Made by a program: the position numbers and the translations under genes. The notes beneath the pieces were generated by a model, which made no database searches, was not told the DNA's origin, and saw only the letters and a program-made list of their open reading frames with translations. From positions 1-9,281 of the forward strand of contig PXEJ01000367.1 in NCBI GenBank assembly GCA_003566215.1: a DNA stretch of 9,281 nt. The letters run 5' to 3'. Shown piece by piece: positions 1 through 5,973 of this stretch; position 1 is the first letter of the stretch; every line of letters begins with the position of its first letter. This DNA comes from Cyanobacteria bacterium T3Sed10_376R1m (GTDB taxonomy: Bacteria; Cyanobacteriota; Cyanobacteriia; Cyanobacteriales; Cyanobacteriaceae).

Positions 1-638
1 GTGATGTGGCCGCATCAGGGGGTTATTGGATTGCCACCGCAGGAGAAAAAATATTTGCTAACGACAGCACAATTACAGGATCTATCGGCGTATTTGGGTT
101 ACTATTTAATCTCGAAACCATTGCCCAAGATAATGGTATTAATGCTGATACTATCAAAACTAATGACCTAGCAGATATAGGTAACATTTTTAAAGCAAAA
201 ACAGACCAAGAAATTACAGTTTATCAAAACAGTGTTGATCAAATTTATGATCTCTTTCTTAATAAAGTTTCCCAAGCTAGAGGTTTATCTACCTCAGAAG
301 TAAACAACATTGCCCAAGGAAGAGTTTGGCTAGGGCAAAATGCCCAAGAAATAGGTTTAGTTGATGAAATCGGCGGTTTAGATGATGCTATTAATTATCT
401 TAGTCAAGAATTACAACTGGGAGATAAATATCAAATTGAAGAATTTCCCGAAAGGATAAATTGGGAAACAGAATTATTAAAATCTCTAGGTAATAGTCAA
501 TTAGCACAAAGTAACCTTGATCAGATTGCTTTAAAAAATTCTATTTGGCGTTTACACTCCGAATTAGAACTAATCGATATTATTAAAAATCCTAACCGAG
601 TTTATACTATTTTGCCCTTTAAAATGAATATTAAATAG
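1..638 (+). CDS. sppA: Signal peptide peptidase SppA (protease IV), C-terminal part, 5' partial
   Basis: Membrane-associated serine protease of the SppA (S49) family, which degrades signal peptides left after secretion; in cyanobacteria SppA homologues are linked to envelope or thylakoid proteolysis. The reading frame is open from the left edge (first full codon at base 3), so the true start and the catalytic lysine of the N-terminal repeat lie outside. The first visible residues contain the nucleophile motif A-A-S-G-G-Y-W, with the catalytic Ser codon at 15-17. It is followed by the family's T-G-S-I-G-V-F-G stretch, the Q-G-R-V-W-L-G-Q-A-like segment near bases 320-350, and G-L-V-D-E-I-G-G, all hallmarks of the C-terminal SppA domain. 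About 211 residues are visible, ending at TAG 636-638. The next gene begins about 146 bp downstream, so an operon is not evident. The family assignment is secure; the physiological substrate is not visible. Confidence 0.93.
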   Translation, partial: DVAASGGYWIATAGEKIFANDSTITGSIGVFGLLFNLETIAQDNGINADTIKTNDLADIGNIFKAKTDQEITVYQNSVDQIYDLFLNKVSQARGLSTSEVNNIAQGRVWLGQNAQEIGLVDEIGGLDDAINYLSQELQLGDKYQIEEFPERINWETELLKSLGNSQLAQSNLDQIALKNSIWRLHSELELIDIIKNPNRVYTILPFKMNIK

Positions 639-710
639 GGTTTGATGAAAAAAGTGCTAGGAGTAAGTATTAGGTGTTTTATTTTTAGCTTTTGGAGCAA
701 AAATTCCTCT

Positions 711-734
711 GGGAAAATTACGATAATTTTTCCT
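711..734. repeat. AT-rich inverted repeat upstream of the ABC ATPase gene
   Basis: Bases 714-720 (AAAATTA) and 724-730 (TAATTTT) are perfect complements around a CGA loop. The stem extends through G712-G713 with C732-C733 if T731 is bulged, giving about ten pairs including a terminal G-T. It lies 73 bp after the sppA stop and just upstream of a -10-like hexamer. No T-run follows the stem, so it is a poor intrinsic terminator. A protein-binding operator or a chance AT-rich dyad are both possible. Confidence 0.4.
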
Positions 735-742
735 GAAAATGT

Positions 743-748
743 TATGAT
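743..748 (+). promoter_or_regulatory. Candidate -10 element (TATGAT) for the ABC ATPase gene
   Basis: TATGAT matches the sigma-70 -10 consensus at five of six positions. I see no good -35 hexamer; the upstream dyad at 711-734 occupies that position. Transcription would begin near 755, which makes the TTG at 755 an unlikely start codon and favours the TTG at 785. Confidence 0.35.
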
Positions 749-784
749 CTGACGTTGAAACCTCAATTTTCGGTAGATGTAATT

Positions 785-2098
785 TTGGCACAAGTAATTA
801 TTGAAAACTTATATAAAAGTTATGCTTCCCCTAAGGGGAAATTTTCTGACTCGAATGATTTAAGCTTGGGAGTTGTTACTTCTGCTTCTACCGAGAAACT
901 TGAACCTCAAAAAAAAGTCTTAAACACTAATGTGTTGAAAGGTATTAACTTAGAGATTCAAGAAGGAGAGTTTATGGTTTTGGTTGGCCCTTCGGGCTGT
1001 GGTAAAAGTACCCTTCTACGATTGATTGCTGGTTTGGAGGAGATTTCCGCTGGTAAAATTATAATTGGCGATCGCACGGTAAATGATTTACCACCAAAAT
1101 CAAGGGATATTGCCATGGTATTTCAAAATTATGCCCTTTATCCCCATCTCAAAGTATATGATAATATAGCCTTTGGGTTAAGACGGATGAATCCTACTCA
1201 GGTAGAAAAAAAATCCCTCATTTCTACAGATAAAATCATCGGTAATTTGAGTCGTGCATTACCCACAAGATGGCATTATCTATCGGCACAAGAAAAAATT
1301 ATTCAAGAAAAAGTTTATCAAGTAGCCCAACTATTAGAAATCGATCATCTTTTGGATAGATTACCCAAACAGCTTTCAGGGGGGCAAAAACAGAGGGTAG
1401 CTTTAGGACGTGCCATCGCCCGAAATCCTCAAACTTTCCTCATGGATGAACCCTTATCCAACCTTGATGCTAAATTAAGAACCCAAACCCGTAGTCAAAT
1501 TGTTAAACTGCAAAAACAATTACAAGTTACTACCATCTATGTTACCCATGATCAAACAGAAGCCATGACGATGGGCGATCGTATTGCTATAATGAACAAT
1601 GGTGAAATTCAACAAGTAGCGACTCCCCTAGAAGTATATCACCGACCAGCAAATAAATTTGTTGCCCAGTTTATTGGCTCACCACCTATGAATTTTATGG
1701 AAGTAAACTGGCAAAAACCAAACTTAATTATTCATGATTCTTTCAATTTATCATTACCTCAACAATGGTTAGAAATTATGGGAAACTATAATTATGAAAA
1801 AGTTTATTTAGGTATTAGACCAGAACATTTTTATTTAACCACCAAGGAAGAAGCGTCTATTCCGGTAATTGTAAATTTAGTAGAATCTTTAGGCAATGAA
1901 ACCTTAATTACGGCGAATCTTGAGAATAAGCCACAACAAAATTTGCAAGTAAGAATATTTAGTGAACAAATAATTAATATTGGGCAAACAATTTATTTAG
2001 GAATTAATCTTAAAAAAGTAAGTTTATTTGATTTTTATCAAGGAAAAAATGTTATTAATAATAATGATTATATCTCTCTTGATAATAAAAATAATTAA
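785..2098 (+). CDS. ABC transporter ATP-binding protein, MalK/UgpC (CUT1 sugar importer) type, with two insertions
   Basis: Cytoplasmic ATPase subunit that would power an ABC importer for a sugar, polyol or glycerol-phosphate-like solute. Numbered from TTG 785 (437 residues), the motifs are in order: Walker A GPSGCGKST 68-76, Q-loop VFQNYALYPH with Q114, signature LSGGQ 197-201, Walker B FLMDEP with D221 and E222, D-loop SNLDAK, H-loop THDQTEAM with H255. A C-terminal regulatory TOBE/OB-like region follows and includes G-I-R-P-E-H-F (343-349). The protein is longer than the usual 360-380 residues because of inserts at about 14-47 and 136-176. I chose TTG 785 because M-A-Q-V-I-I-E-N-L-Y-K-S-Y matches where the family normally begins; an in-frame TTG at 755 would add ten residues without support. 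No permease or binding-protein gene is adjacent, so it probably works with subunits encoded elsewhere, as shared MsmK/GgtA-like ATPases do. The substrate cannot be read from the sequence. Confidence 0.9.
   Translation: MAQVIIENLYKSYASPKGKFSDSNDLSLGVVTSASTEKLEPQKKVLNTNVLKGINLEIQEGEFMVLVGPSGCGKSTLLRLIAGLEEISAGKIIIGDRTVNDLPPKSRDIAMVFQNYALYPHLKVYDNIAFGLRRMNPTQVEKKSLISTDKIIGNLSRALPTRWHYLSAQEKIIQEKVYQVAQLLEIDHLLDRLPKQLSGGQKQRVALGRAIARNPQTFLMDEPLSNLDAKLRTQTRSQIVKLQKQLQVTTIYVTHDQTEAMTMGDRIAIMNNGEIQQVATPLEVYHRPANKFVAQFIGSPPMNFMEVNWQKPNLIIHDSFNLSLPQQWLEIMGNYNYEKVYLGIRPEHFYLTTKEEASIPVIVNLVESLGNETLITANLENKPQQNLQVRIFSEQIINIGQTIYLGINLKKVSLFDFYQGKNVINNNDYISLDNKNN
1068..1075. repeat. HIP1 octamer GCGATCGC
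   Basis: Perfect copy of the cyanobacterial HIP1 palindrome, lying within the ABC ATPase gene shortly after the Walker A codons. Confidence 0.9.
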
Positions 2099-2130
2099 TT
2101 TTAAATTAATAATAAAAATCGAAAATTCAA

Positions 2131-2158
2131 TGGACAAGTATTTTAATAATTTTAAAAT
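2131..2158 (+). promoter_or_regulatory. Candidate sigma-70-type promoter for the Ig/propeller protein
   Basis: TGGACA (2131-2136, five of six to TTGACA) is followed after 16 bp by TAAAAT (2153-2158, five of six to TATAAT). Transcription would start near 2165, leaving about 39 nt of leader before ATG 2204. This argues against the in-frame TTG at 2165 as start codon. The whole 2099-2203 gap is extremely AT-rich, so a chance match is a real possibility. Confidence 0.4.
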
Positions 2159-2203
2159 TCTATCTTGAGAAAAACATTTTTGCCAGTAAACTCTAATGAT
2201 GAT

Positions 2204-3730
2204 ATGAATAGAAAAAATTACCGAGAAACTATTGATAATATTTGCTTAATTTTTATAATTGTTTGTACAGTAATTATTTTAATTTTAGTCACAGGAAGTA
2301 AAGTTTGTCCTAATGATCAATGTTTATTTAGGACTAATCTTCGGGTAGAAAGATTTTCTTGGGAGAATAAAAGAATAAGCTCAAATGATAATGCTTTTAT
2401 TCTTGATTTTGATAGACCAGTTTCCCGTGAAAGTGTGGAAGAAAATCTCGAAATTGAACCATCATTACCCGGTAGAATTAGTTGGGCGGGGAAAAGGCTA
2501 GTTTACACACTAAATAGTGTGATTCCCTATGGTAGAAGTTATCGTTTATCCTTAAAAGATGCCCAAGAAAAATTTAGAGGACAACAAAAGTTAGGGTCAG
2601 AAATGGAGCCATTTGTAGCAGAATTTCAGAGTAGAGACAGAGCTTTTGCTTATATTGGCAGTGGGGAAGATGAGGCCGGAAGGTTAATTATTAATAATTC
2701 TACGAGGGAAAATAAAACTTTTTTAACTCCTGATAATTTAACTGTAATTGATTTTAAATTTACTCCTAATACTGAAAAAATATTTTTTTCAGCTAGTGAT
2801 AAAAATCAAGAGGTAGATGGTGTTAAAGATGTTGTTATTTATGAGGTTTCTACGGGGTTATCTGAGGATGGAAATACCAAAATACCGGGGCAGTTAAAGG
2901 TCATTTTAGATTCTCAAGATTATACTAATAATGATTTTGATTTGGCTGGGGAAAATGGGGATATTCTTGTTGTTCAAAGGATGAGTAAAAAAGATCCTAT
3001 GGATTTTGATGTATGGAAGGTTGAAAATGGTAAGGTTCCACAAAGATTAAATACTCAAGGTGGTTATTTTTTAGTTACTCCTGATCGAAATGCGATCGCC
3101 ATTACCCAGGGTGAAGGTATTGCCATTATTCCCCTAAAAAAACAAGACCATGAAAACTCTTTAAATTTTCTACCTCAATACGGAGAAGTTTTAACTTTTA
3201 CAAAGGATGGAACTGGGGCTGCAATGGTCAATTTTAATACGGATAATGCTGATTTACGTTATACGAGATCTTTATTTTATGTAAACAATCAAGGGATAGA
3301 AAAAGAGTTAATTAATATTGAGGGCTCTATTATTGATTGTGAGTTTTCTCCTAATGGCAGTAATCTATTTTGTTTATTAACAGAATTAATGGAAAAGGAA
3401 ACAGAGTTTCAAGAAAGACCTTATTTTGTTGCCATTGATGTGGACTCGGAAAAGGTAATTCCTTTGTTAGCTTTACCCTATTATCAAGATATAAAAATTA
3501 GTATTTCTCCTGATGGTTTTGGCATTTTATTTGATCAATTGATTACAGAAAATAGTGTTAATAAAGCTAATACAAAAACAAGTTTATCCCAAGATAATTT
3601 ATTTAGTGATTCTGCTGAATTAATTTTGAGTAGTCGTCTTTGGTTATTAACTTTACCCACCGTTGATAGTCCCCAACCTTCCTTGCAAGAGTTGCCCATT
3701 GAAGGATTTAAACCCCAGTGGAGTCCATAA
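2204..3730 (+). CDS. Uncharacterised membrane-anchored protein: SbsA-like Ig domain plus TolB/WD40-like beta-propeller
   Basis: Function unknown. Numbered from ATG 2204 (508 residues), a single hydrophobic segment at about 12-31 follows a short charged N-terminus. This would be an uncleaved anchor or signal, placing most of the protein outside the cytoplasmic membrane or in the thylakoid lumen. Two cysteines just after it (C35, C40) could pair. Residues about 45-142 resemble the bacterial Ig-like domain of the SbsA/Big_5 type: an F-x-L-D-F-D-R-P-V-S strand, then E-I-E-P-S-L-P-G and a Y-G-R-S-Y-R-L-S-L strand. The rest shows recurring strand motifs of TolB/WD40-like propellers: F-T-P-N (near 187), V-T-P-D-R-N (291-296), F-T-K-D-G (332-336), F-S-P-N-G (381-385), I-S-P-D-G (434-438), and P-Q-W-S-P at the end. 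No catalytic motif is evident; the architecture suggests binding or envelope scaffolding. An in-frame TTG at 2165 would add 13 residues but coincides with the predicted transcription start. It stands between genes with separate promoters, so context gives little help. Confidence 0.8.
   Translation: MNRKNYRETIDNICLIFIIVCTVIILILVTGSKVCPNDQCLFRTNLRVERFSWENKRISSNDNAFILDFDRPVSRESVEENLEIEPSLPGRISWAGKRLVYTLNSVIPYGRSYRLSLKDAQEKFRGQQKLGSEMEPFVAEFQSRDRAFAYIGSGEDEAGRLIINNSTRENKTFLTPDNLTVIDFKFTPNTEKIFFSASDKNQEVDGVKDVVIYEVSTGLSEDGNTKIPGQLKVILDSQDYTNNDFDLAGENGDILVVQRMSKKDPMDFDVWKVENGKVPQRLNTQGGYFLVTPDRNAIAITQGEGIAIIPLKKQDHENSLNFLPQYGEVLTFTKDGTGAAMVNFNTDNADLRYTRSLFYVNNQGIEKELINIEGSIIDCEFSPNGSNLFCLLTELMEKETEFQERPYFVAIDVDSEKVIPLLALPYYQDIKISISPDGFGILFDQLITENSVNKANTKTSLSQDNLFSDSAELILSSRLWLLTLPTVDSPQPSLQELPIEGFKPQWSP
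3092..3099. repeat. HIP1 octamer GCGATCGC
   Basis: Perfect HIP1 copy inside the propeller-coding region of the Ig/propeller gene. Confidence 0.9.
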
Positions 3731-3749
3731 ATTGGCAAAAAATGGACAA

Positions 3750-3779
3750 TTGACAATATTCTTTGTGGTTTTTTACTAT
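3750..3779 (+). promoter_or_regulatory. Candidate promoter of phoH
   Basis: A perfect -35 hexamer TTGACA (3750-3755) is followed after 18 bp by TACTAT (3774-3779, four of six to consensus). The start would fall near 3786, giving a leader of about 35 nt. No tandem Pho-box repeats (CTTAACCT-like units) are visible, so the sequence gives no sign of phosphate-starvation control despite the family name. Confidence 0.5.
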
Positions 3780-3820
3780 CATGATAATAGATCAAAGTAC
3801 AACAATAAAATAAATATCAG

Positions 3821-4771
3821 ATGGCAGAAGATTCTCAAACTATTTCCCTTCCTAGCATTGAAAGTGCGATCGCCCTTGCCGGTAAACAAGAAATAAACCT
3901 TAAGTATATAGCCCGTATGACTGGGGCAAATCTTTCATTACAGGGTCAAGATTTAGCTATTTACGGCAAAACTAAACCCGTTGCTAGAAGCATAGAAATA
4001 GTAAAAGCCTTAGAAACTTTTTGGCTAGAAGCCAAAACCATTTCTGAACCTGATATTATGATGGCATTTCATGCCCTTGATACCAATAAAATGGAAGAAT
4101 ATGAGGGTATTCAAAAGGAAGTATTGGCAAAAACTCGCAGTGGTGAGATAATTCGAGCCAAAACCTTTAAACAACGACAGTATATCAAAACTATTCAAGA
4201 CCATGATATTACCTTTGGTATTGGTCCTGCGGGTACAGGAAAAACTTTTTTAGCAGCGGTTTTAGCGGTACAAGCTTTGCTTAAAGATGAGTGCGATCGT
4301 CTCATATTAACACGTCCCGCCGTCGAAGCAGGGGAGAAACTAGGATTTTTGCCCGGGGACTTACAACAAAAAGTTGACCCCTTCCTACGCCCCCTATACG
4401 ATGCTCTCTATGAATTTATCGAACCCCTTAAAATCCCTGAGTTGATTGAAAAAGGAAAAATAGAAGTTGCCCCCATCGCCTACATGAGAGGAAGAACATT
4501 AAGCAACGCCTTTGTAATTGTCGATGAAGCCCAAAATACCACCCCAGCACAGTTAAAGATGGTCTTAACGCGCCTTGGTTTTGGCTCAAAAATGGTAGTT
4601 ACCGGGGACATTACCCAAACTGACTTACCCAATCAAAGTCAATCAGGGTTAATTGTCGCTACAAAAATATTGAGAAATGTTGAAGGCATCGGTTTTTGTA
4701 ACCTCACCCAAGCAGACGTTATTCGCCATCCCTTAGTGCAAAAAATTGTCGCCGCCTACGAAAGCTATTAA
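3821..4771 (+). CDS. phoH: PhoH family ATPase (PhoH-like protein)
   Basis: Cytoplasmic P-loop ATPase of the PhoH/PhoL family, related to superfamily 1 helicase cores and linked in bacteria to RNA metabolism; its exact role is unsettled. The 316 residues match the usual length of the cyanobacterial single-domain form. An N-terminal alpha/beta region (about 20-110) precedes the ATPase core. Motifs are Walker A GIGPAGTGKT (133-142, K141), the family signature around L-T-R-P-A-V-E-A-G-E-K-L-G-F-L-P-G-D (163-180), Y-M-R-G-R-T-L (221-227), Walker B F-V-I-V-D-E-A-Q-N (231-239, D235/E236), the T-G-D sensor (261-263), and the C-terminal I-R-H-P-L-V segment (301-306). ATG 3821 is the natural start; no strong Shine-Dalgarno precedes it. 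The gene has its own likely promoter and converges on rbcR with 35 bp between the stop codons. All catalytic motifs are intact. Confidence 0.96.
   Translation: MAEDSQTISLPSIESAIALAGKQEINLKYIARMTGANLSLQGQDLAIYGKTKPVARSIEIVKALETFWLEAKTISEPDIMMAFHALDTNKMEEYEGIQKEVLAKTRSGEIIRAKTFKQRQYIKTIQDHDITFGIGPAGTGKTFLAAVLAVQALLKDECDRLILTRPAVEAGEKLGFLPGDLQQKVDPFLRPLYDALYEFIEPLKIPELIEKGKIEVAPIAYMRGRTLSNAFVIVDEAQNTTPAQLKMVLTRLGFGSKMVVTGDITQTDLPNQSQSGLIVATKILRNVEGIGFCNLTQADVIRHPLVQKIVAAYESY
3866..3873. repeat. HIP1 octamer GCGATCGC
   Basis: Perfect HIP1 copy in the first codons of phoH, about 45 bp after its ATG. Confidence 0.9.
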
Positions 4772-4806
4772 ACTTTTTCAGCAGAGCCTTATTAGGATGA
4801 TTAAAA

Positions 4807-5805
4807 CTAATCCACAATTTCTACTTCTGAATCTAGGAAAGCTTGATTTTCTTGAGATAGTTTTTCTAAAGATTGATTATAGTTTTCTGTAGAAAATTGA
4901 GGTAATATTTCTTTAATAAAGGCTTCTGCCGCTTTAGAACGATAACGATTAGAGTTAACTATTACCGATAAAGTTCGTCTAATTTCTACTCCTTCGATGG
5001 GTGCTTGGTGCAATACTCCCATTTTCAACTCTTTTTCTATGGCTGTTACAGAGACAAAAGAAGCTCCTAACCCAGATAGTACAGCATTTTTAATCGCCTC
5101 AATGGAATTTAACTCCATCTCTACTTTCAAATCGTTAGTTTTAATACCGCTTCTAGTCAAAACTTGGTCAATGACCTTACGGATAGTTGATTGAGAATCA
5201 AGGGTAATATAGTTTAAATGATACAAGTCATCTCTGGCAATGGTTTCTTGTTCGGCAAAGGGATGGTTAGGGGGAATTATCAAAGCTAACTCATCTTCGG
5301 CATAGGGGATTATTTCTAATACCTCTTGCAATTCTGAAGGCACTTCACCACCTATGATAGCTAAATCAACTTGCCCATTGGCTACCGCCCAAGAAGTTCG
5401 CCTTGTGGAATGAACTTGTAATTGAACTGATACATAGGGATATTTTTGATGGAATAACCCAATCATTCTTGGTAATAAATATGTACCGGTAGTTTGAGAA
5501 GCACCAACAATCAAAGTGCCACCTTGCAAATTTTGTAAATCTTCAATGGCACGACAGGTTTCTTGGCAAAGGGTAATAATTTTTTCACCGTAGGCAAGGA
5601 GAAGATTTCCTGCTTCTGTGAGTTGAGCTTTTCTTCCTCCCCTATCAAATAAAGGTACAGTAAGCTGTTTTTCAAGATTTTGAATTTGCAAACTGATAGC
5701 CGGTTGGGACACATATAAACTATCTGCCGCCCGTTTAAAACTACCCTCATCAGCAATTGCCTTTAGAATCCGTAATTGGTCAAGGGAAAAAGGAATCTCA
5801 GCCAT
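4807..5805 (-). CDS. rbcR: LysR-type transcriptional regulator RbcR (Ycf30-like RuBisCO operon regulator)
   Basis: DNA-binding regulator of the RbcR/Ycf30 branch of LysR proteins, known in cyanobacteria and red-lineage plastids to act on RuBisCO and carbon-fixation genes, with effectors from central carbon metabolism proposed. Of 332 residues, 1-65 form the winged helix-turn-helix: [12 protein letters not shown], then [17 protein letters not shown] recognition helix, then L-F-D-R-G-G-R-K. A linker helix leads to [20 protein letters not shown] (from about 93), the start of the effector-binding domain, with I-I-G-G-E-V-P near 150 and the [12 protein letters not shown] stretch near 230. From memory, these segments match cyanobacterial RbcR closely, more than CmpR or NtcB. 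The ATG at 5805-5803 matches the family start. A perfect TATAAT lies only six bases before it. It is divergent from the zeta-carotene isomerase gene. Target genes cannot be read here; rbcLS is not in the window. Confidence 0.92.
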   Translation of the reverse strand: MAEIPFSLDQLRILKAIADEGSFKRAADSLYVSQPAISLQIQNLEKQLTVPLFDRGGRKAQLTEAGNLLLAYGEKIITLCQETCRAIEDLQNLQGGTLIVGASQTTGTYLLPRMIGLFHQKYPYVSVQLQVHSTRRTSWAVANGQVDLAIIGGEVPSELQEVLEIIPYAEDELALIIPPNHPFAEQETIARDDLYHLNYITLDSQSTIRKVIDQVLTRSGIKTNDLKVEMELNSIEAIKNAVLSGLGASFVSVTAIEKELKMGVLHQAPIEGVEIRRTLSVIVNSNRYRSKAAEAFIKEILPQFSTENYNQSLEKLSQENQAFLDSEVEIVD

Positions 5806-5811
5806 AGTAAA

Positions 5812-5817
5812 ATTATA
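5812..5817 (-). promoter_or_regulatory. Candidate rbcR -10 element (TATAAT), almost touching the start codon
   Basis: Read on the minus strand, 5817-5812 is a perfect TATAAT, separated by only six bases from the rbcR ATG at 5805. Normal -10 to start-site spacing would put the first transcribed base at or next to the A of the ATG. No good -35 hexamer is found 16-18 bp upstream, which fits an activator-dependent promoter or a chance match in AT-rich DNA. Confidence 0.35.
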
Positions 5818-5906
5818 TTTTGTTACTAAAATTTTAATTTATTTCTAGGGAATTAATGATGAAAACTAGATATTAACCAGATTGGGATCAGTTTTGACCC
5901 TATTTA

Positions 5907-5934
5907 TTGATAAGATTTAGGTAAACAATAAAAT
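5907..5934 (+). promoter_or_regulatory. Candidate promoter of the zeta-carotene isomerase gene in the rbcR divergent region
   Basis: TTGATA (5907-5912, five of six) and TAAAAT (5929-5934, five of six) are separated by 16 bp; transcription would begin near 5941, about 33 nt before ATG 5974. The remainder of the 168-bp divergent region (5806-5973) is AT-rich, with several TTA/TAA half-sites that could serve a LysR protein. I found no match to the RbcR consensus that I remember (ATTA(G/A)-N5-(C/T)TAAT). Confidence 0.4.
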
Positions 5935-5973
5935 AAGTAATAATTATATATCCATCAAATTAGTATAAACTTT

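Noticed and set aside
602..793. Minus-strand ORF of 63 codons between sppA and the ABC gene
   Set aside because: It overlaps the sppA end and the ABC start antisense, has a low-complexity hydrophobic/basic translation with no family resemblance, and no promoter or ribosome site.
3535..3795. Minus-strand ORF of 86 codons opposite the propeller gene 3' end
   Set aside because: Almost entirely antisense to a well-supported coding region and without a recognisable domain.
3663..3896. Plus-strand ORF of 77 codons spanning the phoH upstream region
   Set aside because: It overlaps the end of the propeller gene and the start of phoH in another frame; the translation resembles nothing and is best read as a shadow.
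4791..4812. ATTAG-N11-CTAAT dyad, with nested GATTA/TAATC, as a bidirectional terminator or RbcR site
   Set aside because: Stem of only five A/T-rich pairs, no T-run, and the spacing is 11 rather than the 5 I remember for RbcR sites; it also overlaps the rbcR stop codon.
4997..5194. Plus-strand ORF antisense to rbcR; likewise the minus-frame ORF at 5511-5756 and the plus ORF at 7870-8064
   Set aside because: All lie inside strongly conserved genes (rbcR and the P-type ATPase) in other frames and show no independent coding signal.
5821..5838. TTACTAAAATTTTAA near-palindrome as a LysR autoregulatory box
   Set aside because: Half-sites are present but the spacing does not match the consensus I remember, and such TTA/TAA dyads arise easily in DNA this AT-rich.
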